Shown piece after piece: positions 35,221 through 42,830 of a DNA stretch of 54,713 nt (positions are counted from its first letter, which is position 1; each line of letters begins with the position of its first letter). The notes beneath the pieces were generated by a model. The model was given only the letters and a program-made list of their open reading frames with translations, had not been told where the DNA came from and did not search any database. The position numbers and the translations under genes are program-made. This DNA comes from Flavobacteriales bacterium (lineage in GTDB: Bacteria > Bacteroidota > Bacteroidia > Flavobacteriales_F > PHOS-HE28), in assembly GCA_020847755.1 (NCBI GenBank), contig JADLBK010000213.1:1-54713 (forward strand), read 5' to 3'.

Positions 35221-36207
35221 ATGAAGCGAAGGTGGATACTAGCTGTGGCGTTGCTGATCGGGCGCAGTGGCGTAGCGCAGAACTTTGTGCCCAACGGGAG
35301 TTTTGAGGAGTATGCCATCTGTCCCGACTATTTCAGCCAATGGGCTTTGGTAGAGGGCTGGACGAGTCCGTACACCCTGAGCAGCGATTATTTCAATGCC
35401 TGCTCAGCAGGGGTGATCGCTGGCGTGCCGCTCAACCAGTTCGGGTATCAGCTGGCTTATGATGGTGATGGGTACATGGGCTTGGCCACCTATGCCCAAG
35501 GCGATCCGGACTACCGAGAGGTCATCGCTGCGGAACTTCTTCAGCCACTACAGGTAGGAGTTCCGGTCTGTGTCTCCATGAAAGTGACTTGTGGCGGTTT
35601 CGTCGCGGGTTCGGCCAATTCCGCGGCTTGGCGAGCGCGCGGGCCTGGGCTGCGCTTTTTTGTGGAACTCCCGACCGATTGGGGTGCGCTCCTATATCCG
35701 AACGATGCGGTGATCCACATGGATACGGTGCTGGCCGACACAACGGATTGGATCGATGTCAGTGGGACCTACGTACCGGACTCCGCCTATCGCTTTCTGG
35801 CCATCACCAATTTTTTCGCCGATTCGCTGAGTTGGCCTGAAGTACAGGACATAGGAGGGGGGTTTCCTTTGGCATACGCTTTTGTTGACGATGTGCGGGT
35901 TTCCGAAAACCTATCCTACTGTGGTTCGAACGTGGGTGCGGTTGAGCGTACAACCACGGGTATACAAGTGGTATGGGACGCGATAGGGAACGTGGTGACC
36001 ATTCGCTCCGACGACCCGTTATTGTCAAGTACGCCAATCGTTCTGCTGAATACACAAGGCCAGTTGGTGCGCGAGGTGCGGTGGCCGCCGGGTGCTTCCC
36101 AGATCGTGTTCTCAACGGCGGACTTGGACGCTGGCTTGTACGTGTTGAACTACGGCGGTAGTCGAGGCGCCGCCAGTTTCTTACGCCTCGTTCACTCCCC
36201 CCCCTAA
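35221..36207 (+). CDS. PNGSFEEY-type secreted protein with T9SS sorting-like C-terminus (copy 2)
   Basis: A 328-aa paralogue of the gene at 33792. Signal peptide ends SGVAQ; mature start NFVPNGSFEEYAICPDYF; shared marks DYFNACSAG, VPLNQFGYQLAYDGDGYMGL, LPTDWGALLYPN and AYAFVDDVRVSE. The C-terminus (VVTIRSDDPLL, STADLDAGLYVLNYGG) is a diverged T9SS-like domain. A TAGCTTGG box ends 3 nt before its ATG. Ligand unknown. Confidence 0.85.
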   Translation: MKRRWILAVALLIGRSGVAQNFVPNGSFEEYAICPDYFSQWALVEGWTSPYTLSSDYFNACSAGVIAGVPLNQFGYQLAYDGDGYMGLATYAQGDPDYREVIAAELLQPLQVGVPVCVSMKVTCGGFVAGSANSAAWRARGPGLRFFVELPTDWGALLYPNDAVIHMDTVLADTTDWIDVSGTYVPDSAYRFLAITNFFADSLSWPEVQDIGGGFPLAYAFVDDVRVSENLSYCGSNVGAVERTTTGIQVVWDAIGNVVTIRSDDPLLSSTPIVLLNTQGQLVREVRWPPGASQIVFSTADLDAGLYVLNYGGSRGAASFLRLVHSPP

Positions 36208-36219
36208 CACGTCGACGCC

Positions 36220-38736
36220 ATGTACAACCTCCTTCTTCGAACAGCGCCGCTCGCCTTGGTGCTCGCACTGTCCTTGCCGTCATTCGGCCAAGGCAACAAC
36301 ATGTTCCAGTCCACTGGAGCAGGTGATCAGTATCTGGCTCCCTCGCCGCCGCTGTTCCCGTTCGCACCGCGCAGTGTGAACATCGGCACGTTGCCGATTG
36401 GCTTGGCAGCCACCCTCCGCGTGCGTGGCGACCAGTTGCCGGTGAACGATGCGTTCGTCGGTACATCCCTCGCCACCTTCCGCACGGATGTGGGCAATGG
36501 GAACAACCAGAACTGGAGCATGGTACGGGGCACACTGGAGATCGGGCGGCTCTGGCACACCAATCCTAGCACCGCGTTCGTGGTGCAGGCCCGTCAGCCC
36601 GATGGCAACCTGTGGCTGCGGAATTCCGAGAGCGACGGCGTCGTCGTCCACTTCAACGGTACGGCAGGTACACTGCTGAACGGCTATACCTTGAACCGGC
36701 AAGCCTTCGTGGCCATCGGCGAGGACGGGGCCCAGGCCGGTCTTGGTCCCAACGCCCCGTGGTCCCGTGTGCATCTGGTGCATCCCACGCAAGGTGCGTC
36801 GCCGGCCACGTTCGGCTACCGCCCGCAGTTCCGCAATGGCATCACGCTCACGGGCAACAGCGATCTGGCCTACGTGGGGCAGCTCTACGACCAAGGTGCG
36901 GCGGGCACCGGCGCCGAGCAGGATGACAACAGCGCGTTCGGCTTCGTGTGGGGCGATAACGCCCTGCCGGCCGGCGATGCCCATGCCTGGGACCATGCGA
37001 CCTTCCGGTTCGTGGGCGCGCTGGGTGTGGGCGGCTCGGCGGGCACGGTGAACGGCCTGGAGCTCCTGCGCCTGCGGCCCTACCGCGCCAACGCCAACGA
37101 CCCGGTGCAGGGCTTCGTGGGCATCGGCGACTATGTGAACAGCGCCACGCAGCCCAGCGAGCGGCTGGATGTGCTCAACGGCAAGGTCCGCATCCGATCC
37201 CTGCCCACCGATCCGCCGAGCAGCAGCAACGAGGTGGTGACCGTGAACATGACCACCGGTGTGCTGGAGCACCGCCCCTTCAGCAACCTGCCGAACAACT
37301 GCGAGTGGGAGATGGGGAGCCTGGTGCAGCACGTGTGGACCGCCGAAGGGGCCGCCGATCCGGCGTGCCCGGATGCGGCGGAGAACGTGGGGATCGGTAC
37401 ACCGACGCCTACCGCCAAACTGCATGTGGTGGATGACACGCCGGATGCCAACAACGCCATCGTCGGCGTGCGCTGCATCGTGCAAGGTGCGAGTCTCTCC
37501 TCCAACGGGCTGGACGTGCAGGTGACCTCCGGAACGGGTGCGGTGAGCACCACGCGCATCGGCGGCAATTTTTTCAGTGAGGATGCGGAGAACCAGAACT
37601 ATGGCGTGAAGAGCGTGGCTCAGCTGACCGTGGCACAAGGCGGAGGTTCGCAAGGGAACCGCGGCGTGTACGGTCAGGCCGACCTTCGCGGAGGCATCAC
37701 GCTTTACAACACCGGTGTGGAAGGGCAGGCCTCCTTCTCGGCCGGCTCGCTGGCCACCAACAACCTCGGTGTCCGGGGTTTCGCCTCCGGCCTCAACGAT
37801 CCCGGACTGCTCAACAATGTCGGGGTCATGGGCCAAGCCTCGTTCGCTCGCCAGAACTACGGGGGTTGGTTCTTTGCGGAGTCCACCGGACCAGGTGAGA
37901 ACTACGGGGTCCTTGCCCGTGCGAACAACGCCTCCTCGAACAATTACGGGATCTATTCCTACGCACCTGTAGGACCGAACAACTGGGCGGGATACTTCAA
38001 CGGGGACGTTTGGATCCAGGGCAATGGATTCGTCAATAATGGTATACCGATCATGTCGGATGAGAACTTGAAGACGAACGTTGCTGCTCTAGCGAACGGG
38101 CTGTCGCGTGTTCTTCAATTGCAACCGAAGACCTACACGTTCAGAACGACAGATTTTCCCATGATGAACCTGAGCACAGGTGACCAGATCGGGTTGATCG
38201 CTCAGGAGGTTCAACAGGTAGTGCCTGAAGCGGTTACCAGTGCCATGTTCCCAGCTCAGTTTGACTCGTTGGGCAACCAGGTCAGCGCGGCCTTTCCGGT
38301 GATGGGCGTGGACTATATCAAGCTCATTCCTCTGCTGATCGGGGCGATCCACGAGCAACAGGCCCAGATCATCGCCATGCAACAGGACCTGGCCGATTGC
38401 TGCGCCAGCACGGGGTCCACCGATGGTCGCGCTCCTCAACCCGGCACCGATCACCGGTCGATCCCCGTGGCGGGGGAGGGCGATGCGCGCCTCACCATCA
38501 CGCCGAACCCCTTTCAGGATCAGGCGGTGATCGGGTTCGAGCTCCCGCGGTCGGCGCGGGTGGCGCTGCTGGTGTGCGATGGCCTGGGCAAGGAGCTCTT
38601 CACCCTGTTCGAGGGCAGCTTGTCCGCCGGTCCGCAGCGGCGCGACTGGGACACGGGCTACCTGGCGCCCGGCCTGTACCACGTGACCCTTCTGGTCGAT
38701 GGCGAGCCAATGATCCGCAAGGCGGTGAAGCTTTAG
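36220..38736 (+). CDS. secreted tail-fibre-like protein with S74 chaperone and T9SS domains
   Basis: An 838-aa protein. The signal peptide is LALVLALSLPSFGQ. The middle is made of phage-tail-fibre-like repeats with NYG turns (ENYGVLARANNASSNNYGIY). At about 608-720 lies an S74 intramolecular chaperone domain: Ser613-Asp614 in MSDENLKTNVAAL, YTFRTTDFPMM, QIGLIAQEVQQVVPEAV and VMGVDYIKLIPLLIGAI. In S74 proteins the chain self-cleaves at this Ser after helping trimerise the fibre. A T9SS type A domain (LTITPNPFQDQAVIGFELP, YLAPGLYHVTLLVDG) ends the protein, so the chaperone lies between fibre and sorting signal. Confidence 0.85.
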   Translation: MYNLLLRTAPLALVLALSLPSFGQGNNMFQSTGAGDQYLAPSPPLFPFAPRSVNIGTLPIGLAATLRVRGDQLPVNDAFVGTSLATFRTDVGNGNNQNWSMVRGTLEIGRLWHTNPSTAFVVQARQPDGNLWLRNSESDGVVVHFNGTAGTLLNGYTLNRQAFVAIGEDGAQAGLGPNAPWSRVHLVHPTQGASPATFGYRPQFRNGITLTGNSDLAYVGQLYDQGAAGTGAEQDDNSAFGFVWGDNALPAGDAHAWDHATFRFVGALGVGGSAGTVNGLELLRLRPYRANANDPVQGFVGIGDYVNSATQPSERLDVLNGKVRIRSLPTDPPSSSNEVVTVNMTTGVLEHRPFSNLPNNCEWEMGSLVQHVWTAEGAADPACPDAAENVGIGTPTPTAKLHVVDDTPDANNAIVGVRCIVQGASLSSNGLDVQVTSGTGAVSTTRIGGNFFSEDAENQNYGVKSVAQLTVAQGGGSQGNRGVYGQADLRGGITLYNTGVEGQASFSAGSLATNNLGVRGFASGLNDPGLLNNVGVMGQASFARQNYGGWFFAESTGPGENYGVLARANNASSNNYGIYSYAPVGPNNWAGYFNGDVWIQGNGFVNNGIPIMSDENLKTNVAALANGLSRVLQLQPKTYTFRTTDFPMMNLSTGDQIGLIAQEVQQVVPEAVTSAMFPAQFDSLGNQVSAAFPVMGVDYIKLIPLLIGAIHEQQAQIIAMQQDLADCCASTGSTDGRAPQPGTDHRSIPVAGEGDARLTITPNPFQDQAVIGFELPRSARVALLVCDGLGKELFTLFEGSLSAGPQRRDWDTGYLAPGLYHVTLLVDGEPMIRKAVKL
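36436..36551 (+). repeat. 116-bp perfect direct repeat, copy 2
   Basis: Partner of 35021-35136, inside the full-length tail-fibre-like gene near codons 73-111. Confidence 0.9.
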
Positions 38737-38780
38737 GACGATCCGCCTTCGTCGGAACCGATCCGGTCCATGTCCCCATG

Positions 38781-38816
38781 TGGTCATCCGCACATGTGCT
38801 CATGTGCGCATGACCA
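38781..38816. terminator. long hairpin between convergent genes
   Basis: TGGTCATCCGCACATG (38781-38796), loop TGCT and CATGTGCGCATGACCA (38801-38816) pair over 16 bp with one mismatch. It lies in the 85-bp gap between the tail-fibre-like gene and the CDF gene. No T tract follows, so it may block transcription only partly or have another role. Confidence 0.6.
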
Positions 38817-38821
38817 TCGCT

Positions 38822-39805
38822 TCACGCGCCGTGCTTGCGGTTGCTCAGCACCGTGTCGATGCTCCACGGGATGCGCTCGGCGAAGGGCGCTTTGCGATGG
38901 GGACAGCCGTCCAGCGCGCAGATGTGGCAGCTGGTGGGGATGCAGGGGTCCATGTGGATGAAGAGCTCCACGGTGCGGCCAAGGCGTTCGTTCACCACGG
39001 CCTCGATGGCGCCGATCTCGCGGTGGGCCTCCTCCAGGCTGTGGTACCAGGGCAGGGTGACGTGGCAGTCCACATGCAGCACGCTGCCGTAGGCGATCAT
39101 GCGGAAGTTGTGGACGTCCACCCACGCCGGACGGCGGTGCTGTTCAAGCACGGCCACCACGCGTTCGCCCAGCTCCAGGTCGGCCTCGTCCATGATGCCC
39201 GCCACCGAGCGGCGGAACACGCGCAGGCCGGTGAGCAGGATGTAAAGGGCGAAGGCGATGGCGAAGACCTGGTCGAGCCACAGCAGGCCGGTGAAGCGGA
39301 TCAGCACCAGTCCCACCACCAGGGCCACGGTGCTCCAGGCATCGCTCAGCAGGTGGGTGCCGCCGGCCTCCAGGGTGATGGAATGGCTGAGGCGGCCGCG
39401 GCGGCGCAGCATCAGCCCCATCACAAGGTTGATGGCACCGGCGGCGATGGCGAGCCCGATGCCGGTGTCGATGTCGTGCAGCGGGGCGTGGGTGAGCAGG
39501 CCCTGCACGGCGCGGGCGATGATGAGCAGCGCGGCCAGCATCACCAATCCGCCCTCGATGCCGGCGCTGATGAACTCGACCTTGCCGTGGCCGTACGGGT
39601 GCTCGCGGTCGCGCGGTTTAGCGGCCAGCACGAGGCTGTAGAGCGCGAAGCCGCCGGCCACCACGTTCACGATGCTCTCCAGGGCGTCGCTGAGCAGGGT
39701 GGTGCTGTGGGTGAGGTGCCAGGCCAGGAACTTCACGGCCATCACGGCCACGCCGATGCCCAGGATCCACGCCTGCAGGCGGATGTTGGCACGGCCCCCC
39801 TCCAT
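38822..39805 (-). CDS. cation diffusion facilitator (CDF) metal transporter
   Basis: A 327-aa inner-membrane exporter of Zn/Fe/Mn/Co-type divalent ions. Six spans are visible; metal ligands include STTLLSDALESIVN (Asp) in TM2, the HPYGHGKVEF loop and HLLSDAWSTVALVVG in TM5. The C-terminal cytosolic domain (DEADLELGERVVAVLEQH) ends in an unusual Cys/His cluster, HMDPCIPTSCHICALDGCPHRK. ATG at 39805 lies 4 nt after a TAAACTTG box that faces the Crp-like gene. Confidence 0.92.
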   Translation of the reverse strand: MEGGRANIRLQAWILGIGVAVMAVKFLAWHLTHSTTLLSDALESIVNVVAGGFALYSLVLAAKPRDREHPYGHGKVEFISAGIEGGLVMLAALLIIARAVQGLLTHAPLHDIDTGIGLAIAAGAINLVMGLMLRRRGRLSHSITLEAGGTHLLSDAWSTVALVVGLVLIRFTGLLWLDQVFAIAFALYILLTGLRVFRRSVAGIMDEADLELGERVVAVLEQHRRPAWVDVHNFRMIAYGSVLHVDCHVTLPWYHSLEEAHREIGAIEAVVNERLGRTVELFIHMDPCIPTSCHICALDGCPHRKAPFAERIPWSIDTVLSNRKHGA

Positions 39806-39835
39806 GCGGCAAGTTTACGCGGCTATCTTGGGGCC
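39806..39835. promoter_or_regulatory. 30-bp divergent promoter region
   Basis: The whole gap between two start codons is 30 bp. The minus strand carries TAAACTTG (39810-39817) and the plus strand TATCTTGG (39824-39831), each ending exactly 4 nt before its ATG. Both mRNAs would then be leaderless, and the -33 regions must lie inside the opposing coding sequence. Confidence 0.6.
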
Positions 39836-40465
39836 ATGGATGAACTGGCCCAGGCCATGAAGGCCATGCCCGCCCTGGAGGGCGAACTGGTGCGCAAGAT
39901 GATGGCCGACGGCCGCGTGGTGGAGGTGCCCGCCGGCACCGAGCTGTTGCACGAAGGCGCCTATGTGCACGAGCTGCCGATCCTGCTTGAAGGCCTGGTG
40001 CGTGTGTTCATCGGCCACGAGGACAAGGAGCTGCTGCTCTACTTCATCGAGCCGAGCGACAGCTGCGTGATGAGCTTCGCGGCCATGACGGGCCGCACGC
40101 CCAGCCGCATCAACGCCGTGGCCGAGCGCCCCAGCAAGCTGCTGATGGTGCCCGAGGCCAAACTGCGCCAATGGATGCGCGAACACCCCTCGCTCAGTGA
40201 GCTCTTCTTCCAGCAGTACCACGAGCGCTACAACGACATGCTGCACACCGTGGAGCAGGTGGCCTTCGGCGACCTGCCCACGCGCCTGATGGACCACCTC
40301 AAGCGGTTGAAGGGCGTGACGGGGGATGAGCTGCTGGACGTGCGCCACGCGCGGCTGGCGCAGGAGCTGGGCTCGGCGCGGGAGGTGATCACGCGTACGC
40401 TGCGCAAGCTGGAGGACGAGGGCCGCATCCGGCAGCTGCCCGGCGGCATCCGCGTGCTCGGGTGA
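39836..40465 (+). CDS. Crp/Fnr-family transcription regulator
   Basis: A 209-aa regulator with an N-terminal cyclic-nucleotide-like beta barrel (VVEVPAGTELLHEGAYVHELPILLEGLVRVFIG) and a C-terminal winged helix (LLDVRHARLAQELGSAREVITRTLRKLEDEGRIRQL). No Fnr-type Cys cluster is seen, so it is not an oxygen-sensing iron-sulfur protein of the classic kind. It is divergent from the CDF gene and may control it and the small genes downstream. Confidence 0.9.
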   Translation: MDELAQAMKAMPALEGELVRKMMADGRVVEVPAGTELLHEGAYVHELPILLEGLVRVFIGHEDKELLLYFIEPSDSCVMSFAAMTGRTPSRINAVAERPSKLLMVPEAKLRQWMREHPSLSELFFQQYHERYNDMLHTVEQVAFGDLPTRLMDHLKRLKGVTGDELLDVRHARLAQELGSAREVITRTLRKLEDEGRIRQLPGGIRVLG

Positions 40466-40510
40466 CCCAGGTCACCGGCCCAGGCGCGCAAGAGGCGTCA
40501 CTTTCGCCGC

Positions 40511-40630
40511 ATGGCCGCCCTGCCGAAATGGATGAAGCTGGTGCTCGTGTGCATCGCCTGCATCGGCATCGCCCTGGGGGTGGCCCTCGTGATCCGATCA
40601 TTCACCACACCATCACCCTCTGCGCCATGA
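40511..40630 (+). CDS. small single-span membrane protein
   Basis: A 39-aa frame: MAALPKWMK then one membrane span (LVLVCIACIGIALGVALVI) and a polar tail. Its TGA overlaps the ATG of the DUF2892 gene (ATGA), which supports real translation. Function unknown. Confidence 0.6.
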   Translation: MAALPKWMKLVLVCIACIGIALGVALVIRSFTTPSPSAP

Positions 40631-40842
40631 TGAAGAAGAACGTCGGCACCATCGACCGCATCGTCCGCATCCTGCTCGCCCTCGTGTTCGGCTACCTGTA
40701 CTTCTCCGGCACCGTGACCGGTCTGGTGGGCACCGTGCTGCTCGTGCTGGGCGGCATCTTCGTGCTCACCGCGCTGCTGGGCACCTGCCCGATCTACAGC
40801 GCCCTGGGCATGAGCACCTGCCCGGTGAAGCAGAAGGGCTGA
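40627..40842 (+). CDS. DUF2892 inner-membrane protein
   Basis: A 71-aa protein with the DUF2892 pattern: MKKNVGTIDRIVRILLALVFGYLYFSG, a second span TVLLVLGGIFVLTALLG and the conserved end TCPIYSALGMSTC. The two Cys residues near CPIY and STCP are family features, sometimes linked to sulfur transfer (rhodanese fusions). It is coupled to the upstream small gene. Confidence 0.88.
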   Translation: MMKKNVGTIDRIVRILLALVFGYLYFSGTVTGLVGTVLLVLGGIFVLTALLGTCPIYSALGMSTCPVKQKG

Positions 40843-40940
40843 GCGCCGGTGCGTCCGCATCGAACAGGGCCGCTCCCGCAAGGGGGTGGCCCTGTGCGTT
40901 CCTCGGGGGCTGCGTAACCTTGCGGCCCATCCCCGAGGCC

Positions 40941-42251
40941 ATGCTCTACCTGCTCATCGCCCTCATCTTCATCGTCGGCTACGCCGGCATCGCGCTGGAG
41001 CACCCCCTGAAGGTGAACAAGGCCGCGAGCGCCGTGCTCACCGGCATGCTCATCTGGACGGTGATCATGCTGGGGCACGAGCGGCTCTTCCCCGCTGGTG
41101 AAGGCGGCCACGAGCATCTGCTGCACCAGCTGTACGAGCACATCAGCGAGATCGCCAGCATCCTCTTCTTCCTGCTGGGCGCCATGGCGGTGGTGGAACT
41201 GATGGATGCGCACGAGGGCTTCCGCGTCATCACCGACCGCATCCGCAGCACCAACAAGCGGGCCCTGCTGTGGGTGATCGGCATCCTCACCTTCTTCCTC
41301 AGCGCCGCGCTGGACAACATGACCACGGCGATCGTGATGGCGGCGCTGCTGCGCAAGTTCATCCGCGACAAGGACGACGTGTGGACCTTCGCCGGCCTGG
41401 TGATCATCGCGGCCAATGCCGGTGGCGCCTGGAGCCCGATCGGCGACGTCACCACCATCATGCTGTGGATCGGCGGGCAGGTCACCACGGCCAACATCAT
41501 CCTCAAGCTGTTCCTGCCGAGCGTGGTGTGCCTCGTGCTGCCGTTGCTGTGGTTGTCCGTGCGGGCCAAGGGGCGCCTGAACCTGGTGGACCTGCCGCCG
41601 CAGCAGGAGGAGGGTTCCGCGGCGCGCCTGGGCACCCGGGAGAAGTACCTCGTCTTCTTCATCGGCATGGCCACCCTGCTGGGGGTGCCGCTCTTCAAGT
41701 CGGTGACGCACCTGCCGCCCTTCATGGGGCTGATGCTCGGCCTGGGCGTGCTGTGGGTCTTCACCGAGTTCATCCACCTGCGGCATCCGCAGTGGACCGA
41801 GCGCAGGCACATGACCGTATCGTCGATCCTTTCGCGCGTGGACCACAGCAGCATCCTGTTCTTCCTGGGCATCCTGCTGGCGGTGGCGGGCCTGCAGGTG
41901 GCGGGTCACCTCACGGACCTGGCCCGGCTGCTCGACCGTTCGCTGGGCAACATCTACGCCATCAACACGGTGATCGGCGCGTTGAGCGCCATCGTGGACA
42001 ACGTGCCGCTGGTGGCGGCCGCCATGGGCATGTACCCGATGACGCAGTTCCCGCCGGACCATGCCTTCTGGGAACTCTTGGCCTATTGCGCGGGCACGGG
42101 CGGCAGCATGCTCATCATCGGCAGCGCGGCCGGCGTGGCGGTGATGGGCATCCTGGGCATCGACTTCATGTGGTACGTGCGCCGCATGACGGTGCCGGCC
42201 GCCCTGGGCTACATCGGCGGCATCCTCACGTTCTGGCTGATGTGGCACTGA
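40941..42251 (+). CDS. nhaD: NhaD-type Na+/H+ antiporter
   Basis: A 436-aa ion transporter of the IT superfamily. Signature blocks are SEIASILFFLLGAMAVVELMDAHEGF, FLSAALDNMTTAIVMAALL, ANAGGAWSPIGDVTTIMLWIGGQ and IVDNVPLVAAAMGMY, which carry the ion-binding polar residues. It extrudes Na+ or Li+ against H+. I chose ATG at 40941 over an in-frame upstream start at 40920, because a GAGG run precedes it and a TAACCTTG box lies 18 nt before. Confidence 0.93.
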   Translation: MLYLLIALIFIVGYAGIALEHPLKVNKAASAVLTGMLIWTVIMLGHERLFPAGEGGHEHLLHQLYEHISEIASILFFLLGAMAVVELMDAHEGFRVITDRIRSTNKRALLWVIGILTFFLSAALDNMTTAIVMAALLRKFIRDKDDVWTFAGLVIIAANAGGAWSPIGDVTTIMLWIGGQVTTANIILKLFLPSVVCLVLPLLWLSVRAKGRLNLVDLPPQQEEGSAARLGTREKYLVFFIGMATLLGVPLFKSVTHLPPFMGLMLGLGVLWVFTEFIHLRHPQWTERRHMTVSSILSRVDHSSILFFLGILLAVAGLQVAGHLTDLARLLDRSLGNIYAINTVIGALSAIVDNVPLVAAAMGMYPMTQFPPDHAFWELLAYCAGTGGSMLIIGSAAGVAVMGILGIDFMWYVRRMTVPAALGYIGGILTFWLMWH

Positions 42252-42253
42252 GC

Positions 42254-42280
42254 GCCTGTTCCAAGCGATCACGAACAGGC
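42254..42280. terminator. hairpin between nhaD and the DinB-like gene
   Basis: GCCTGTTC (42254-42261) and GAACAGGC (42273-42280) form an 8-bp stem with an 11-nt loop in the gap between two convergent genes. Confidence 0.5.
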
Positions 42281-42293
42281 TCCGAGCCCGTCC

Positions 42294-42809
42294 TCACACC
42301 GTGGGGATGCCGTGCAGCTTGCACAGCCAACCCAGATGCCCGATGTGGCTGCCTTCGTGGCGGATGGCGTGCATGAGCACATCGCGCACCTGACCGGCCC
42401 CACCGAAGGGCAGGCCGGTGGGGTTGGGGCGGCTCAGGGCCTCCTCGTCCAGCGTGGCCACATGCGCGATGGCCTGGCGGTGCACCTCGTGGAACATGTG
42501 CAGGACCTCCTCCACGTGCGGCCGTTCGTCCTCCGGTGCGCCGTGGGCGCCCAGGGTGTAGTGCTTGGCCCAGCTGAACTTGATGACCGGTCCGCCGGTA
42601 CTGCGCAGCAACAGGCCGTTCTCGCTCGTGGCCAGGTGCGCCACCAGCCAGAAGGCCGAGTTCAGGGCCTTGCCCTCGCACACGAACCGCTTGTGGAGGG
42701 TGCCGTTGGTGCCGTCGGGGTCGGCCTTCAGCAGGCGGCCGAGGTAGTACATCGTGTAGTCCCGGGTGCGGTCCATCATGGCCGCCAGGAAGCGTGCTTC
42801 GTCGATCAT
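42294..42809 (-). CDS. DinB-like four-helix-bundle protein
   Basis: A 171-aa protein of the DinB/YfiT-like fold. Candidate metal-binding His residues lie in FWLVAHLATSENG, HEVHRQAIAHVATLDEE and the C-terminal HAIRHEGSHIGHLGWL. In related enzymes this fold supports thiol-dependent transferases; in bacillithiol-producing bacteria BstA-like DinB proteins use that thiol. Here the link to bacillithiol is only by the presence of bshB1 in the same window. ATG at 42809 is 4 nt after a TACCTTGC box. Confidence 0.85.
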   Translation of the reverse strand: MIDEARFLAAMMDRTRDYTMYYLGRLLKADPDGTNGTLHKRFVCEGKALNSAFWLVAHLATSENGLLLRSTGGPVIKFSWAKHYTLGAHGAPEDERPHVEEVLHMFHEVHRQAIAHVATLDEEALSRPNPTGLPFGGAGQVRDVLMHAIRHEGSHIGHLGWLCKLHGIPTV

Positions 42810-42830
42810 GCGGGCAAGGTAGCGCGGCGA

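Noticed and set aside
33725-36551. CRISPR array
   Set aside because: Only two spaced copies of each repeat with coding sequence between; no regular short spacers or cas genes.
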